A DNA stretch of 64,000 nt from Antedon mediterranea (GCF_964355755.1 NC_092672.1:34902501-34966500); one strand, 5' to 3'; positions 10,093 through 22,109 are shown, numbered from the stretch's first letter. Made by a program: numbers and translations. The notes: generated by a model not told the origin, from the sequence alone.

Positions 10093-11714
10093 CAATAATA
10101 ACAATATTGGTAATGATGATAATAATAATGTTCTTGTTAATGAAGACGAGGTCTTAAGAGAATTTGCACGTGTAAAAGTCAATAAGGCAACTGGACCAGA
10201 TGGGATTTCAAACAGAATTTTAAAAGTGTGCAATATCCAACTATGTCCAATTTTTACTCATATTTTTAATATTATTTTTAGAAATGGTACTGCTCCACGC
10301 ATATGGAAAACTTCTATCATAAATCCATTGCCTAAAGTTAATAAACCTAGTATACCAAAAGATTTTAGACCAATTGCAATTACTTCAAATTCAATGAAAT
10401 GCTTAGAAAGGTTGATTGTTTCTAGACTTAAGGAAAATATTGGTAATGCAGATAAGAATCAATTTGCATACAAGAAAAATAGAGGGGTTGACGATGCTGT
10501 AAATTCTTATCTCCATGATACATATCATCACCTTGATTCTAAAAGAAATTATGTACGGTCTATATTTTTCGATTTCTCCAGTGCTTTTAATACTATTTTA
10601 CCACATGTTTTAATTGATAGATTATTAAGTTTTAATGTCTCACCTCAGCTCGCCAAAGTTATATATAGTTTTTTGATTAATAGACCGCAGATGGTTAAGT
10701 GCAATGGTATCCTATCCAACAAAGAATCTACCAGTGTTGGAGCTCCTCAAGGATGTGTTATCTCTCCAATTTTGTTCTCTTTTTCTCTCTAGTAGTTTTA
10801 ATATTTTAAGTAAAGATTGCAATATTGTAAAATACGCTGACGATACTGTAATTAGTGGTTTTCTTTGCGATAGTAAGCATAATGTAAATGAATTTGTTAA
10901 TGAAGTTGGAAGATTTGTTAATTGGTGTGAAGATATGAACTTAATACTTAATATTACTAAAACCAAAGAGATGATAATAGATTTTCGTAAAACCGCAGTT
11001 GAACATAATGTAATAACTATTAAAGAAACCGAGGTTGAAAGAGTAACCCAATACAAATACTTAGGTACTATAATTGACAACAAATTAAAATGGGAGTCAA
11101 ACTCTCTCATGATTTCCAAGAAGGCATCTCAAAGGCTCTACTTTCTCAGAAAACTCAAGCAAATTAGAGTTGATAACACTATTTTAATTCTATTTTATCA
11201 AAGTATTATTCAAAGTATTCTATCTTTTAGCATTGGATGTTTTTATGGTAACTTTACTGAAAATGATAAGAAAAATATTGAGAGACCACGTAAAATTACA
11301 CAACGTATTATTAAAGCTGATCTTACGCCTTGTTCATTTATATATGAAAAGAGTATTCTAAAAAAAGTAAACAATATTATGAAAGACCCCACTCATCCGT
11401 TACATTACTGTTATAACTTAAATAGATCAGGCATTAGGCTACGACCTCCAAGAGCAAATCTTTGTAGAACTAGAAAATCCTTCGTTGTAAATAGCATTCA
11501 TATTTTAATTCTATGTAAGACGTTAATGCAATTTTTAATAGTTTTACATTTTTAACAGTATTTTTAACTTTTTATCTTGTATTTTTAATCTGTTATAATA
11601 CTGCACGTTTTTAAATTGTTGCAATATTGTTGTTTTAATCTACCAAGCAAAGTGAATTTCCATTTTTATGGACAAATAAAATGTCTTGAATCTTGAATCT
11701 TGAATCTTGAATCT
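10093..11714 (+). mobile_element. 5'-truncated CR1/Rex1-like LINE
   Basis: The element encodes a reverse transcriptase from the region of KATGPDGISNRILK, through FDFSSAFNT, GAPQGCVISPILFS and the YADDT catalytic motif, to a C-terminal part typical of CR1/Rex1-group LINEs. The reading is split into 10055-10792 and 10704-11555 by a one-base excess in a T run near 10785-10790. The first ORF start (10055) lies in the receptor flank and is not a true start. The endonuclease is missing. The 3' end is four tandem copies of CTTGAAT at 11685-11714, as expected for CR1-type tails. Comparison with empty paralogous flanks places the boundaries to within one or two bases. The family assignment comes from motif resemblance. 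Confidence 0.8.
11685..11714 (+). repeat. LINE 3'-terminal (CTTGAAT)4 tail
   Basis: Four and a bit tandem copies of a 7-base unit directly follow ACAAATAAAATGT and end exactly where receptor flank resumes. Short tandem repeats at the 3' end replace a poly(A) tail in CR1-clade elements. Confidence 0.8.
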
Positions 11715-12054
11715 ACGTAAGACTAAATATCGTATCTTCATTTACAAGTGAGTGTCGCCATTCATCACTGCAAGTTTTACAATGAATATCTCCACCAATA
11801 ACTCATCTTGTAGATCCGTTACTGAGTATACTGAAATGCTCTATGAATACGCACTTACAGCTATCATACCAGTGGCTTCAATCATTTGTATTTTGATTGT
11901 GCTTTTAAATGGTATTGCAATATTTGTAATTCTTAGATCTAAGAAACTGCGAAAGAAACACAATGTTTTCATCGTATCTTTGGCATTTGCAGATTGTGCA
12001 AATGGACTTGGATATTGTGCATATGTAGCTATACGCTTCTATCATCCGAGTTTG

Positions 12055-12069
12055 GGTATAATTATTCTT
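12055..12069 (+). repeat. 15-bp target-site duplication, left copy
   Basis: GGTATAATTATTCTT here is repeated exactly at 15047-15061 on the other side of the LINE. In the intact D-type paralogue the same sequence occurs once. This proves retrotransposition into the receptor reading frame. Confidence 0.9.
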
Positions 12070-15046
12070 TTTTTTTTGTCTTGTGTGGGTTCGTCCCACG
12101 TTTATTATAGTTCTATAAATATAATAATATATGTATATATGCACATTTATATAATTCTCTTATTTATAAGGTACATTGTTAAAAAAAATACATATCTTTT
12201 GAACAGTATATACATAAGACTAAGATTATTTTGATGTTAAGAAGTAACCACATTTACATTAATATACATTTTTAAAAATACAATTAATTAAAATATGTCG
12301 ATGGCAATAAACTGACGATAAAAATTGATTTAAGAAAAACGTACTTATGAAAAAGTTATTATTGTTGTTTTATTCTGTTCATGTCCGTTGTCTGGGTAGA
12401 GAGGCTATAAACTCAAGGGAAGAATATAAAGAATCTTCCCTTTTCAGCAAGAAAAAAATGGATGAGATGAAAACGAAGAATGCAAAAGCTTGAAAAAAGG
12501 GTGTTTAGAATGGATAGGATGGAATGATATATATAATGAAAACCGTAAGGTTAGAGTCAATACACAGTGCAAGTCCAAGGTAATATTTTGGCTCGGTGTG
12601 TATGTGAGTCGCTTCATACCCGGATGACATATCTTAAAACTAATATAGTTACTAGGCCTATATACAATGTATTTAAGAGATAAAAATAGCATTTTTTTAA
12701 TTTCATTAATTTAAGGAGATTTTGCTTTATATCTCCCCATTTACATTGAGCTTTAAAGTAGTAGCACTTATACTCATTTTCAATTAAATGCTTTACTTCA
12801 GTAATAAAAAGATTCCAGATCTTTTTTTCATAGTTGTTTCCTTTTTTTTTCAGGTTTTGTTAATATATGCAACTTATATATAGAGAATACAAATAATGAA
12901 ATCAATTCATTTACAATTATGTTATTTGATCCAGTAATCATTGTAGTCCAAGTTATTGGGTCTTCGTTTGAAAAGCTCTTAGCTATGACATTTTTAAATT
13001 TAAGCCATATCCATTGAATTACACTGCATTTATATAATATGTGTTTTTCAGTTTCAACCTTGTATACTGTATACATCACATAAATCATTACCTGCTAAGT
13101 TCCAGATTTTCAATCGTTTTTTACATGGTATTATTCTATGCAGAAGTTTAAAATTAAATTGAGCAACTTTGGGTATATGTTTTAGTCTATAAACTTTATA
13201 GTACCAAACATTACTCCAATCAATGTCTACCTTACCTAGTTCTATTTCCCATTTTGTTTGTGAATTTGGTATTTTTGAACATCTATTAATAAAATGATTA
13301 TAGAAGATGGTTCCTTTATTTTTCATATAAAGTCGTAGACTAGGAATACTATTGTCTTCCTTTTTTGTATTACCTTTTTCAATAATTTCTTTCCACTCTT
13401 TTGGTATGGCTTTTAACAATTGCATATATTCAATTAAGGCGTTATGCCTTTTATACAGTTTAGGAAATATTTCACAAGGTGAAAGTACTCTATCATTCAT
13501 GTAAATATCTCCGATTGTTTTAAACCCAGAAGATAACCATACTTTAAAATACATAGATTTATTGTTCAATGTGATATGTCTGTTTTCCCATAATTGTTGG
13601 CTCTTTATTTCCATAGTAGTTTTTGGTTTTACATGTATGATATTGTTTGATTTTACAACAGACTTCATCATATTTCTATAAAATAAAGGCATACTGCCCA
13701 GGTTTGCATGCTCTTCTAAATTCAACTGCGTTATGTTAACTGTATATTCAATAGGTTGAAGGTAAAACTTTGGAATGCATTTCCATTTACCTGGATCTGG
13801 GCTTAAGAGTCTCTTAACCCAGGTTAGTTTGAGAGATTCTATCACCGAAGTGAGATCTGGCATATTCAAACCACCTTCTTCCACATTTCGAATTAATGTT
13901 GTTCGTTTTATTTTTTATTTTTTATTACACCAAAGGAAGTCATATAACAGTTTTTCTATTTTTGTAATTATTTCCTTAGGCACCTCAATAATACTAGCAG
14001 TATAGATAAACCTTGATATTGCTAGTGTTTTTATAATAGTAATTTTACCAAAAACACTTAGGTTACGTCTTTTCCATAAATTTAATACATTTTCTAAGTT
14101 GGTGATTTTTTTCTCCCAATTTCTGTATTCACATAATTGTTTATCATAACCTACATGTATTCCTAGAAATTGTACTGGTTCACTGGACCATACAATATTG
14201 AATGGTTTTGACATATTATTTTTGTTTGAACCAATCCACATACCATTTGTCTTATTTTTATTTAGTTTTAGTCCTGACACTCTACAGAATAGATCAATTT
14301 CATCGAAAAAATATTTTAGACTACTTTCATCTTGCGTAAAAAAAACGGTATCGTCTGCAAGTTGAGCAATCTTTACAATGTTGTCATTTTTGTCATATTG
14401 CTGTTTGGTAATGTAATTCCTTTACATTTAGGATTTTTTCTTATATTTGTGGCCATTAATTCTGTCACCAAAATAAATAGTAGCGCTGATAATGGGCAGC
14501 CTTGCCTCACGCCGCACTCCATATTAAAGCTTTCTGAGAGCCATCCGTTATTTACTAAAACACAATTTGTTTCTTTATAAATTACATTTATCCATTTGAT
14601 AAAAGAATTACCAAAACCGAAATGACTTAAAGTCTTAAATAATAGTACTCTATCTAATGAGTCAAAGGCTTTTGCAAAATCTAGAAATACAATTGCACCT
14701 GGCATATTGTTTAAGCTTGTAAAGTCTAATATGTCATTTACTAGTCTTACATTTTCTCCCCCAAACCTTTTTTTTACATATCCTTTTTGATCTTCATTTA
14801 CTATAGATCCTATAACATTTTGTAATCTGTTAGCTAATACATGGGCTAATATTTTATAATCGACATTAAGAAGAGTAATCGGTCTCCAGTTATCTAAGTT
14901 TTCTCTTTGTCCCTTTTTATATATTAGGTTTATTATACCTCTTTTTTGTGTTGTGGATAACTTTCCATTATTATAGTTATAGTTTAAAGAATCACATAGG
15001 ATATGTTTTAAATGGTTCCAAAAAGTGCGATAAAATTCTACACTTA
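12070..15046 (-). mobile_element. 5'-truncated Tx1/L1-like LINE
   Basis: Read on the minus strand from 15046, the element begins within the reverse transcriptase. In order it gives NWRPITLLNVDYKILA, then FLDFAKAFDSLDR (before 14640), GVRQGCPLSALLF, an ADDT motif near 14340, SGLKLNKNKTNGMWIG (around 14280), and a zf-RVT-like C-terminus with FKLLHRIIPCKKRL and ETEKHILYKC (13130 to 13020). Frameshifts near 14390, 13900 and 13070 make it defective. The plus-strand T run at 12068-12077 is its poly(A) tail, preceded by a GTGGG-ACGAA-CCCAC stem-loop (12087-12101). The 15-base duplication is characteristic of APE-type LINEs. Tx1/L1 assignment is from motif resemblance. Confidence 0.85.
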
Positions 15047-15061
15047 GGTATAATTATTCTT
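15047..15061 (+). repeat. 15-bp target-site duplication, right copy
   Basis: Exact match to 12055-12069; the receptor sequence (INWLLTSILFTS) continues immediately after it. Confidence 0.9.
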
Positions 15062-15626
15062 ATAAACTGGTTATTAACGTCAATTCTTTTTACGTCAATG
15101 CTTAACGTAAATTGCGTTGCTGTAGATCGTTATATTGCGTTAGTATACGCTCCTTTACGTTACGAAGTAGTCGTAACATTTAAACGTCAGATAACCGTTT
15201 GCGCTGCGATTTGGATTGGACCAATGTTTATTATGTTTGTCTTGTTTTACATTACTGCATTTTCTCATGGTTTTAATAATAACTGTTTGTCTTTATTTTA
15301 AAATTTATCACAGTATTTCTAAATCAGATCATTATCTCGCTTCAATGAATATTTCAAACGCAAAGAAGTCCAGGAAATTACTAAAAACCTGCTTAACAAT
15401 AACAATCCTGTATTGTCTTCTCTGGTTGCCATATCTTGTAACAAGTTGTCTTGTTTTTATACCAGGGTTAGCATGTTACCTCGGTAGATCACTTGTTTAT
15501 ATGAATTCCTTTTCTGGAAGTCTGGTTTTTATTAATTCTTTGACTAATTCTCTAATATATTGGTATAATTTACCTGATTTCCGAAACTCATTTTATGATA
15601 TCTGGGGAAGGATAAAGAAATGCTAA

Positions 15627-16355
15627 TTAAAATATACGACAAATGTTAATTAAAATAAAAAGTGTATAGCATGGTATAAACGAGGACCTCGAGTACACCA
15701 GCAGTGAATTCAACTGATACTATGTCAATGACGGCCATGTTTTCAGATGATTTTAGATAGCACACAGGAATTTCTCGCACAAAAGCCAGAAGCCGCCGAT
15801 GTAGACGACATTGATAATTTCAACAAAAGTCAATATATTTGTTATAATTTGAAATCGTGTTACAATAAAGTTGAAGTGGTTTTATAATACAGAAGTAATA
15901 ATCTTTAGGAATAGAATAATTATAAAACCACAAGAACAGTCGATGATTGTGAGACTTGGAGTTAATAAACTCTTCCATCAGTACGTTCAGTATATTTTTA
16001 ATGAAATATCAATTCGTCAAGAGTTTCATAAAACATGACAACCATTGGTCAATTAAGACAACAGGGAATGATGGACAGAATACTTTTACAAGTTTATTCT
16101 ATCGACATATTATTAAACCGACCGAAGTTTCAACAAAATTGATGTAGTGTACGGTGTTTATTGTACTTTTCCCATTGTCTTTGCTGGTGCGTTCTACATT
16201 TCTTGCAATACTGATTCTGAAAACTTTATCTGTGCTGTAACGTGATTCGTTGACCAGTTTTTTCACGTTCTACTTGTTTAAAGGTTCTACAAAAGACTAA
16301 ATATCGTATCTTCATTTACAAGCGAGTGTCGCCATTCATCACTGCAAGTTATACA
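15627..16355. other. D-type spacer
   Basis: Closely matches 7829-8533, including the GAGGACCTCGAG, AATAATTATAAAACCACAAGAA and pre-ATG blocks. No gene seen. Confidence 0.6.
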
Positions 16356-17236
16356 ATGAATATCTCCACTGATAATTTATCTTGTAGATCCGTTATTGAG
16401 TATACTGAAATGCTCTATGAATACGCACTTACCGTTATCATACCAGTGGCTTCAATAATTTGTATTTTGATTGTGCTTTTAAATGGTGTTGCAATATTTG
16501 TAATTCTTAGATCTAAGAAACTGCGAAAGAAACGCAATGTTTTCATCGTATCTTTGGCATTTGCAGATTGTGCAAACGGACTTGGATATTGTGCATATGT
16601 AGCTATACGCTTCTATCGTCCGAGTTTGGGTATAATTATTCTTATAAACTGGTTATTAACGTCAATTCTTTTTACGTCAATGCTTAACGTAAATTGCGTT
16701 GCTGTAGATCGTTATATTGCGTTAGTATACGCTCCTTTACGTTACACAATAGTCGTAACAATTAAACGTCAGTTTGCGCTACGATTTGGATTGGTCCACA
16801 TTGCATTATATATATATTTTTTTACATTAATACTCATACTTATTTTAATCCGTTAATATTTGCCATATTTTTTCTCATGGTTTTAATAATAACTGTTTTT
16901 TTTTATTTTAAAATTTATCAAAATATTTCCAAACCAGATCATTATCTTGCTTCAATGAATATTTCAAACGCAAAGAAATCCAGAAAATTACTAAAAACCT
17001 GCTTAACAATAACAATCCTGTATTGTCTCCTCTGGTTGCCATATCTTGTAATAAGTTGTCTCGTTTTTATACCAGGGTTTACATGTTCCCTTGGTATAAT
17101 ACTTTCATATATGCGTTTCTTTTCTGGAAGTCTGGTTTTTATCAATTCTTTGACTAATCCTATAATATATTGGTATAATTTACCGGATTTCCGAAACGCA
17201 TTTTATGATATCTGGAGAAGGAAAAAGAAATGCTAA
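16356..17236 (+). pseudogene. GPCR pseudogene, D type, same 7-bp deletion
   Basis: It starts MNISTDNLSC like the intact copy at 8534 and keeps TM1-TM3 and DRYIALVYAPLRY. After KRQ it carries the same 7-base loss as the pseudogene at 6948, with the same altered tail (FALRFGLVHIALYIY, stop at 16856). The second half reopens at about 16877 through TM5-TM7 to WRRKKKC. Thus the 5' half resembles the copy at 8534 and the lesion region resembles the copy at 6948. This implies recombination or conversion of an inactivating mutation. Confidence 0.85.
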
Positions 17237-17965
17237 TTAAAATATACGACAAATGTTAATTAGAATAAAAGTGTATAGCATGGTATAAACGAGGATCTCG
17301 AGTACACCAGCAGTGAATTCAGCTGATACTTGTCAATGGCGGCCATGTTTTCAGATGATTTTAGATAGCACACAGGAATTTCTCGCACAAAGGACAGAAG
17401 CCGCATCCGTAGACGACATTAATAATTTGAATAAAAGTCAATATATTTGAAAACGTGTTGCAATGAAGTTGAAGTGGTTTTATAATAATAATAATACTGT
17501 AGGAGACCTAGAGTAATTATAAAACCACAAGAACAATCACTGATTGTGAGACTTGGAGTTAATAAACTCTTCATCAATGACAGTAAGTTCAGTATATGTT
17601 TAATGAAATATCAATTCGTCAAGAGTTTCATAAAACGTGACAACCATTGTTCAATTGAGACAACAGGGAATGATCAACACATTTGATGGACAGAATACTT
17701 TTACAAGTTTATTCAATCGACTTAATAAACCGATCGAATTTTCAACAAAAATTGGAAAGTGTACTTTTTCCGCTTGTCTTTGCTGGTGCGTTCTACATTG
17801 TCAATGAATTCCTTGCAATACTGTTTCTGAAAACTTCAACTGTGCTGTAACGTGATTTGGTGGACAATTTTCTCACGTTCTACTTGTTTAAAGGTTCTAC
17901 GAAAGACTAAATATCGTATCTTCATTTAAAAGTGAGTGTCGCCATTCATCACTGCAAGTTTTACA
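17237..17965. other. D-type spacer
   Basis: Another copy of the ~700-base D-type spacer, closest to 9416-10092. No gene seen. Confidence 0.6.
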
Positions 17966-18856
17966 ATGAATATCTCCACCAATAACTCATCTTGTAGATC
18001 CGTTATTGAGTATACTGAAATGCTCTATGAACACGCACTTACAGCTATCATACTAGTGGCTTCAATAATTTGTATTTTGATTGTGCTTTTAAATGGTGTT
18101 GCAATATTTGTAATTCTTATATCTAAGAAACTGCGAAAGAAACGCAATGTTTTCATCGTATCTTTGGCATTTGCAGATTGTGCAAATGGACTTGGATATT
18201 GTGCATATGTAGCTATACGCTTCTATCATCCGAGTTTGGGTATAATTATTCTTATAAACTGGTTATTAACGTCAATTCTTTTTACGTCAATGTTTAACGT
18301 AAATTGCGTTGCTGTAGATCGTTATATTGCGTTAGTATACGCTCCTTTACGTTACGCTGTTGTCGTAACAATTAAACGTAGTTGACTGTTTGCGCTGCGA
18401 TTTGGATTGGTCCAAATTGCATTATATGTATCTTGTTTTACATTACTACAACTCATTTTATTTCGCTAATAATAGCCATATTTTTTCTCATGATTTTAAT
18501 AATAACTGTTTTTCTTTATTTTAAAATTTATCAAAATATTTCCAAATCAAATCATTATCTCACTTCAATGAATATTTCAAACGAAAAAAAGTCCAGAATA
18601 TTACTAAAAATCTGCTTAACAATAACAATCCTGTATTGTCTTCTTTGGTTGCCATATCTTGTAATAAGTTGTCTGGTTTTTATACCAGGGTTAGCATGTT
18701 CCCTTGGTATATTACTTACATATATGAATTTCTTTTTCTGGAAGTCTGGTTTTTATAAATTCTTTGACTAATCCTCTAATATATTGGTATAAATTACCGG
18801 ATTTCCGAAACTCATTTTATGATATCTGGGGAAGGAAAAAGAAATGCCAATTATAA
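17966..18856 (+). pseudogene. GPCR pseudogene, D type, two 1-bp frameshifts
   Basis: TM1-TM3 and DRY are intact. A single C is then missing in AAACGT(C)AGTTG (near 18379), shifting the frame. The reading reopens at 18382 through TM4-TM6. An extra T in the TTCTTTTTCTGG run near 18733 breaks it again before TM7. The stop after the terminal Cys is mutated (TGCCAATTATAA), adding two codons. Apart from these the sequence is near full length, so inactivation is recent. Confidence 0.83.
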
Positions 18857-19470
18857 TATACGACATACGAAATAAAGTGTATATCATGGTATAAACGAGG
18901 TTTAGAAATCTCGAGTACACTAGCAGTGAATTCAACTGATACTATGTCAATGACGACCATGTTTTCAGATGATTTTAGATTGCACCCAGGAATTTCTCGC
19001 ACAAAAGCCAGAAGCCGCCGCCGTAGACAACATTAATAATTTCAACAAAAGTCAACATAGGCCTATTTGTTATAATTTGAAAAAAGTGTTGCAACAAAGT
19101 TGAAGTAGTTTTATAATAATAATAATCTTTAGGACTAGAATAATTATAAAACCACAAGAACAATCAATGATTGTGTGGCTTGGAGTTAATAAACTCGTCA
19201 TCAAAGACAGTAAGTTCAGTATATTTTTAATGAAATATCAATTCGTCAAGAGTTTCATAAAACGTAAAACATTGGTCAATTAAGACAACATGGAATGATT
19301 AACAATTTGATGGACAGAATACTTTTACAATCGACCAAATTTTCAACAAATTTGTAAAGTGTACGGTGTTCATTGTACTTTTTACCCCTTGTCTTTGCTG
19401 GTACGTTCTACATTGTCAATGAATTCCTTGCAATACTGTTTCTGACAATTTTAACCTATTTTTTGAAGAG
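18857..19470. other. D-type spacer ending at an A-type fragment
   Basis: Matches the 5' three-quarters of the D-type spacer to about 19440, then switches to the upstream region of the fragment family seen at 35310-35600. No gene seen. Confidence 0.5.
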
Positions 19471-20286
19471 CTAAAACTGTAGTGATTATCGTAGGTGTAG
19501 TTTTGATAATTTGTACTTTGATTTTAGTTCTGAACGGTGTTGTTATCTTTGTTATTCTACGAACAAAAGTTCTCCGAAAGAAACGCACTGATTTCATCGT
19601 GTCTTTAACGTTTGTGGATCGTGCAAATGGATTAATTATTAGTTATATTAGAAGCTCATGGAAATGTGATAATGCCAACAATACTTTTGATATCACTTTT
19701 AAGCGTAACTGGTGTTGCATTGGACCGTTGGTTGGTTTTCGCTCCATTGCGGTACACCGTGATCGTCACCACAAAACGTCAACTGATCATCGGCGCTATA
19801 ATTTGGCTTGTGCCGATTTTAATCGTTATTATGTTATTTCAAACCATGCAATATTTTAATATCGCCTTGGCATTAGTCTGTCTTACGCTACAATTAATTA
19901 CTATCAATCTTTATATTCTCATTTACCGAAGTATTTGCAAATCTGATCATTATATTTCATCGATGAATGTTTTCAATTTAAAGCGATCAAAGAAATTACT
20001 AACTACATATTTGATTATAACATTGGTTTACTTCTTCTCATGGCTGCCGTTTTTATGCCTGAATTTCTTCACTGCATTTCCGCAAATAATATGCTTTATG
20101 GACTCGTTATATGTACATTTATTTTTCTATTCTTGCAATTTAGCGTTTATAAACACAGTGATAAATCCAGTTATCTACTGGTTTAATTTACCCAATTTTC
20201 GAGAAGCAGTTTATGAAATTTGTGGAAAAAACAAAAAGTCATCCGCGCTAGCTTTAAATAATTTCCTCCAAAACACAAACATATAA
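19470..20286 (+). pseudogene. GPCR pseudogene, chimeric A type, DRY lost
   Basis: TM1-TM2 read in one frame (LILVLNGVVIFVILRTKVLRKK, SLTFVDRANG) and match the fragment at 35339-35601. An extra base near 19655 shifts the frame. From about 19735 the sequence is nearly identical to the A gene at 1529 through TM7 and the tail. At the DRY site a 6-base in-frame deletion gives LDRWLVFAPLRY instead of LDRYIALVFAPLRY. No receptor-type N-terminus with a start codon is present. The 3' part, open for 206 codons, could be mistaken for a gene but lacks TM1-TM2. Confidence 0.8.
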
Positions 20287-21224
20287 TGACAGTAAAGCAT
20301 AGGCATACTAGTCGTCACAACAATTCAAACCTTAGAAAGGATTCAACTTCTATAAAAGGGCAAAAAATTTATTTACGATTTATTTCGTCAAATCATGACA
20401 CTCAATCAAACACTCAAGAAAATTAATAACAATACCGAAGACTATAATAACGTTAACCATGATTGACAAAGAAGTTTTTAATAACATTGAATCTTGGTGG
20501 ATAGGTACCAATGCACTTCAAACCAATTATTACATGTACACTATTACAGTATTATGACGAAGTATATAGACGAAGGAGTAAAGCAAGCTTAAATTCTACA
20601 TCTGAACACAACGTTGGAAATTGTCTAAAGATGGCTCTGTTCTCTCTTATAACTAAATTATCTTGACGAAGAATTGGGTGTTGGGTGAGTCTATAAGGTT
20701 GATCACAAATAGCGAGTGCGTGGCGCGTAGTGGGAAAGGTTTAGGAGCAAACGTCACGTACGCGTCGTGACGTTTGCTCCCAATCCTTTCCCACCATGCA
20801 TTGTGCAATGACGTTCCTCGGGAAATCAAGCTATTTGCGATAACCTTTTAATCTCTGCAACTAAATCTATCCTGTTTTAGACGTAAATTACGTTTGTTTT
20901 TCTGATGACATACGTGAAGAAAACTTCACGAGGTACAGGGATATCGATAACATTTCTTATTTACATTCTTATGGAAACTATTTGCTGAGAAACTAATTTT
21001 TAAATATTGTGTTTTAACAGAAACATTTGATGCTAAATGAAGTATGGATAATCTAAAAATATTGCTTGTTAAACCCAATACAGAAGATTTTGGATATTTG
21101 TACTTTATCACTGTATGCTGTAACTGATAACGTATACAATTCTCACGGTGCACTTCTGAAGGTTCTAGGAAATTACAAAATATATCTGTACTTCAATGAC
21201 ATTTTAACCACTGCAAGTTTTAAA
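20287..21224. other. A-B spacer, second copy
   Basis: Near-identical to 2408-3367, shorter by a few small deletions, including the hairpin at 20730-20794. A minus-strand opening at 20926-21153 is incidental. No gene seen. Confidence 0.6.
20730..20794. repeat. nested inverted repeat upstream of B-type receptor, second copy
   Basis: Outer arms 20730-20739 and 20785-20794; inner 15-base arms 20744-20758 and 20766-20780. Arms are unchanged from the copy at 2869-2938, although the flanking sequence has lost four bases (GCTA) between outer and inner left arms. Confidence 0.7.
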
Positions 21225-22109
21225 ATGAATATCTCCACCAATAATTCATCTTGTGAATCAATTTATATTGAGTATACTAAAACGTTCTATGAATACGTAC
21301 TTACAGCTATCATACCAGTGGTTTTAATAATTGGTATTTTGATTGTGCTTTTAAATGGTGTTGCAATATTTGTAATTCTTAGATCTAAGAAACTGCGGAA
21401 GAAACACAATGTTTTCATCGTATCTTTGGCATTTGCAGATTGTGCAAATGGACTTGGATATTGTGTGTATGTTATTTTATATATATTTCGATCGAGTACA
21501 AATTATTTTATTTATTGGTTCTTGACGTCGATCATTTTTACGTCAATGCTTAACGTAAATTGCGTTGCTGTAGATCGTTACATTGCGTTAGTATACGCTC
21601 CTTTACGTTACGAAGTAGTCGTAACATTTAAACGTCAGATAACCGTTTGCGCTGCGTTTTGGATTGGACCAATGTTTATTATGTACTTTGTCTTGTTTTA
21701 CATTACTGCATTTTACTTTACCGCGTTAATAATTGCAGTAATTGTTCTCATGGTTTTAATAATAACTGTTTGTCTTTATTTTAAAATTTATCACAGTATT
21801 TCTAAATCAGATCATTATCTCGCTTCAATGAATATTTCAAACGCAAAGAAGTCCAGAAAATTACTAAAAACCTGCTTAACAATAACAGTCCTGTATTGTC
21901 TTCTCTGGTTGCCTTATCTTGTAACAAGTTGTCTTGTTTTTATACCAGGATTAGCATGTTACCTCGGTAGATCACTTGTTTATATGAATTCCTTTTCTGG
22001 AAGTCTGGTTTTTATCAATTCTTTGACTAATCCTCTAATATACTGGTATAATTTACCGGATTTCCGAAACTCATTTTATGATATTTGTGGAAGAAAAGAG
22101 AGATGTTAA
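21225..22109 (+). CDS. rhodopsin-class GPCR, B type, second copy (intact)
   Basis: A receptor of 294 residues starting MNISTNNSSCESIYIEY, nearly the same as the gene at 3368. An in-frame opening reaches 21066 but the extra 53 codons are spacer sequence conserved only as DNA, so the ATG at 21225 is chosen. Differences from the first copy include an inserted Tyr in TM4 (MYFVLFY), IIGILI for IICILI in TM1, and changes in ECL1 (STNYFIYWFLTS). All class landmarks (Asp2.50, DRY, WIGP, WLPY, NPLIY) and the N-terminal and ECL3 cysteines remain. It belongs to the block duplicated from 1850-5542. Confidence 0.88.
   Translation: MNISTNNSSCESIYIEYTKTFYEYVLTAIIPVVLIIGILIVLLNGVAIFVILRSKKLRKKHNVFIVSLAFADCANGLGYCVYVILYIFRSSTNYFIYWFLTSIIFTSMLNVNCVAVDRYIALVYAPLRYEVVVTFKRQITVCAAFWIGPMFIMYFVLFYITAFYFTALIIAVIVLMVLIITVCLYFKIYHSISKSDHYLASMNISNAKKSRKLLKTCLTITVLYCLLWLPYLVTSCLVFIPGLACYLGRSLVYMNSFSGSLVFINSLTNPLIYWYNLPDFRNSFYDICGRKERC

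Larger units (their letters stand above)
11782..15626 (+). pseudogene. GPCR pseudogene, split by a LINE and mosaic
   Basis: The first half (11782-12069) is D type, reading MNISTNNSSC to HPSLGIIIL. A LINE then fills 12070-15046, and the gene resumes at 15047 inside the 15-base target duplication. The middle after the LINE reads EVVVTFKRQITVCAAIWIGP, which is the B-type signature. The end (WGRIKKC and the following spacer) is again D type, so the copy is a mosaic, best explained by gene conversion. A 32-base deletion after YITAF, relative to the B gene, shifts the frame again before FLMVLIITV. It also has NSLIY in place of NPLIY. Certainly non-functional as a receptor. Confidence 0.85.

Noticed and set aside
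19666-20286. A 206-codon truncated receptor gene
   Set aside because: It starts at a GTG, lacks TM1-TM2 (present upstream in another frame) and has lost DRY; treated as part of a pseudogene.
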